NCBI GenBank assembly: GCA_013791855.1
Contig: VMTA01000023.1
Location: forward strand, 62,001 to 126,000
Direction: 5' to 3'
Source of the DNA: Sideroxydans sp.
GTDB lineage: Bacteria > Pseudomonadota > Gammaproteobacteria > Burkholderiales > Gallionellaceae
DNA length: 64,000 bases
Shown here: positions 62,810 to 64,000 of the stretch, piece by piece
Layout of the letters: the number at the start of each line of letters is the position of its first letter
Position numbering within the stretch: position 1 is the stretch's first letter
Notes under the pieces: generated by a model
Told to the model about the DNA's origin: nothing
Databases searched by the model: none
Seen by the model: only the letters and a program-made list of their open reading frames with translations
Program-made: the position numbers and the translations under genes

Positions 62810-64000
62810 TGAATCTTCTGAAAAATCTGATCGGCTGGATCGATGAACGCTTCCCGCTGGTCTCTACCTGGAAGGCGCACCTGTCAGAGTACTACGCGCC
62901 CAAGAACTTCAACTTCTGGTATTTCTTCGGCGGCCTGGCGCTGCTGGTGCTGGTCATTCAGATCCTCAGCGGTATCTTCCTGACCATGAACTACAAGCCG
63001 GATGCGTTGTTCGCGTTCGCGTCGGTCGAATACATCATGCGTGATGTGCAGTGGGGCTGGTTGTTGCGTTATATCCACTCCACCGGTGCATCGATGTTCT
63101 TCGTGGTGATCTACCTGCATATGTTCCGCGGTTTGATGTACGGCTCGTATCGCAAGCCGCGCGAGTTACTGTGGATCATCGGCATGATCATTTATCTGGC
63201 GTTGATGGGCGAGGCATTCATGGGCTATCTGTTGCCATGGGGGCAAATGTCCTTCTGGGGCGCGCAAGTGATCGTGAACCTGTTCTCTTCCGTGCCGTTC
63301 ATCGGTCCGGATCTGGCGATCATGATTCGTGGCGACTTCGTGGTGTCCGATATCACGCTGAACCGCTTCTTCGCGCTGCATGTGGTGGCGATCCCGCTGG
63401 TACTGGTGCTGATTATTGTGGCGCACCTGGTGGCATTGCATGAAGTGGGTTCCAACAATCCGGACGGTGTCGAGATCAAGAAGCACAAGGATGCCAATGG
63501 TATACCGCTGGATGGTGTGCCGTTCTTCCCCTACATGGTAGTCAAGGACGGCGTGGCGGCAGTGGCCTTCCTGATGGTGTTCAGTGCGGTGGTGTTTTTC
63601 GCACCGGATATGGGCGGCTACTTCCTGGAGTACAACAACTTCGTGCCAGCCAACCCGATGAAGACCCCCGAGCACATCGCCCCGGTGTGGTACTTCACTC
63701 CCTACTACGCCATCCTGCGCGCTGTGCCGCCGATGTTCGGCTCCCAGTTCCCCGGTGTGGTGGCGATGGGCGTGGCGACTGTGATCTTCTTCGCGTTGCC
63801 ATGGCTGGATCGCGGTCCGGTCAAGTCGATCCGCTATCGCGGCCCGATCTACAAGACCTTCCTGGCGGCTTTCGTGGTGAGCTTCGTCGGTCTGGGCTAT
63901 CTCGGCCTGATGCCGGCAACGGAAACCTACACTCTGATCTCGCGCATCCTGGCGGTGGTGTACTTCGCGTTCTTCTTCCTGATGCCTTGGTATACGAAGA
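62806..64000 (+). CDS. petB: Cytochrome b of complex III, 3' end outside window
   Basis: Membrane core of the bc1 complex, open to the window end with about 398 codons visible of roughly 410-420. Starts at the ATG at 62806 (or 62809), overlapping petA by 4 nt. Haem ligands are H91 and H105 in RYIHSTGASMFFVVIYLH (spacing 14) and H192 and H207 (spacing 15). The Qo-site motif reads PVWY in APVWYFTPYYAILRA where PEWY is the ancestral form. petC (cytochrome c1) presumably follows beyond the window. Confidence 0.95.
   Translation, partial: MMNLLKNLIGWIDERFPLVSTWKAHLSEYYAPKNFNFWYFFGGLALLVLVIQILSGIFLTMNYKPDALFAFASVEYIMRDVQWGWLLRYIHSTGASMFFVVIYLHMFRGLMYGSYRKPRELLWIIGMIIYLALMGEAFMGYLLPWGQMSFWGAQVIVNLFSSVPFIGPDLAIMIRGDFVVSDITLNRFFALHVVAIPLVLVLIIVAHLVALHEVGSNNPDGVEIKKHKDANGIPLDGVPFFPYMVVKDGVAAVAFLMVFSAVVFFAPDMGGYFLEYNNFVPANPMKTPEHIAPVWYFTPYYAILRAVPPMFGSQFPGVVAMGVATVIFFALPWLDRGPVKSIRYRGPIYKTFLAAFVVSFVGLGYLGLMPATETYTLISRILAVVYFAFFFLMPWYTK

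Overview
This 64 kb window is a chromosomal segment of a flagellated Gram-negative bacterium, most probably a betaproteobacterium close to Nitrosomonadales/Gallionellaceae. The basis is the his-hinT-tatABC order, the L- and P-ring flagellar genes, a beta-type petAB pair (Rieske plus cytochrome b with a PVWY Qo motif) and a DegS-like protease next to a Nif3 gene. The genus is inference. Nothing in the window looks like a mobile element, and no tRNA, rRNA, CRISPR array or insertion sequence was seen.

Layout. (1) 1-2351: a class III nucleotide cyclase (cut by the window edge), an MtfA-type peptidase and a MazG-like pyrophosphohydrolase. (2) 2356-31289: a nearly complete flagellar structural and export block. 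flgA, flgM and flgN run leftward and flgBCDEFGHIJKL rightward, ending at a strong hairpin terminator. fliFGHIJKLMNOPQR run leftward, with fliE divergent from fliF. A late leftward cluster follows: fliC, flaG, fliD, fliS, fliT, a second fliK-like gene, a free FlhB C-terminal domain and a PilZ flagellar brake. Three near-consensus sigma-28 (FliA) promoters precede flgM, flgK and fliC, which are classical late genes. flhA, full flhB, fliA, motAB and che genes are not in the window. (3) 31419-35044: a GGDEF diguanylate cyclase and a NarL-type two-component pair. (4) 35204-41422: hisCBHAFIE, hinT and tatABC, tightly packed and often overlapping; hisG and hisD are absent from the usual upstream position. 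(5) 41412-43880: an 822-residue TPR/GT41 (SPINDLY/OGT-like) protein overlapping the tatC end. (6) 43905-59101: a 15 kb leftward run of 13 tightly packed genes that looks like a surface or flagellar glycan pathway. (7) 59376-64000: a DegS-like protease, a Nif3-family protein, a small c-type cytochrome, the Rieske protein and cytochrome b (cut by the window end).

The most unusual part is region 6. It begins with a NeuB-type (PEP-condensing) synthase fused to a cupin, translationally coupled to an acetolactate-synthase-like ThDP enzyme. A sugar C-methyltransferase-like protein, a Nudix enzyme with a GDP-mannose-hydrolase-like box, a radical SAM protein, a protein of unknown family, a HAD phosphatase, an NAD-dependent epimerase/dehydratase lacking the catalytic Tyr, several glycosyltransferases and a second radical SAM protein follow. 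Three otherwise unrelated proteins in it carry a similar C-terminal Rossmann-like module. I infer a pathway for an unusual branched or nonulosonate-like sugar, perhaps decorating flagellin (which here is only 238 residues) or lipopolysaccharide. The product cannot be read from sequence alone.
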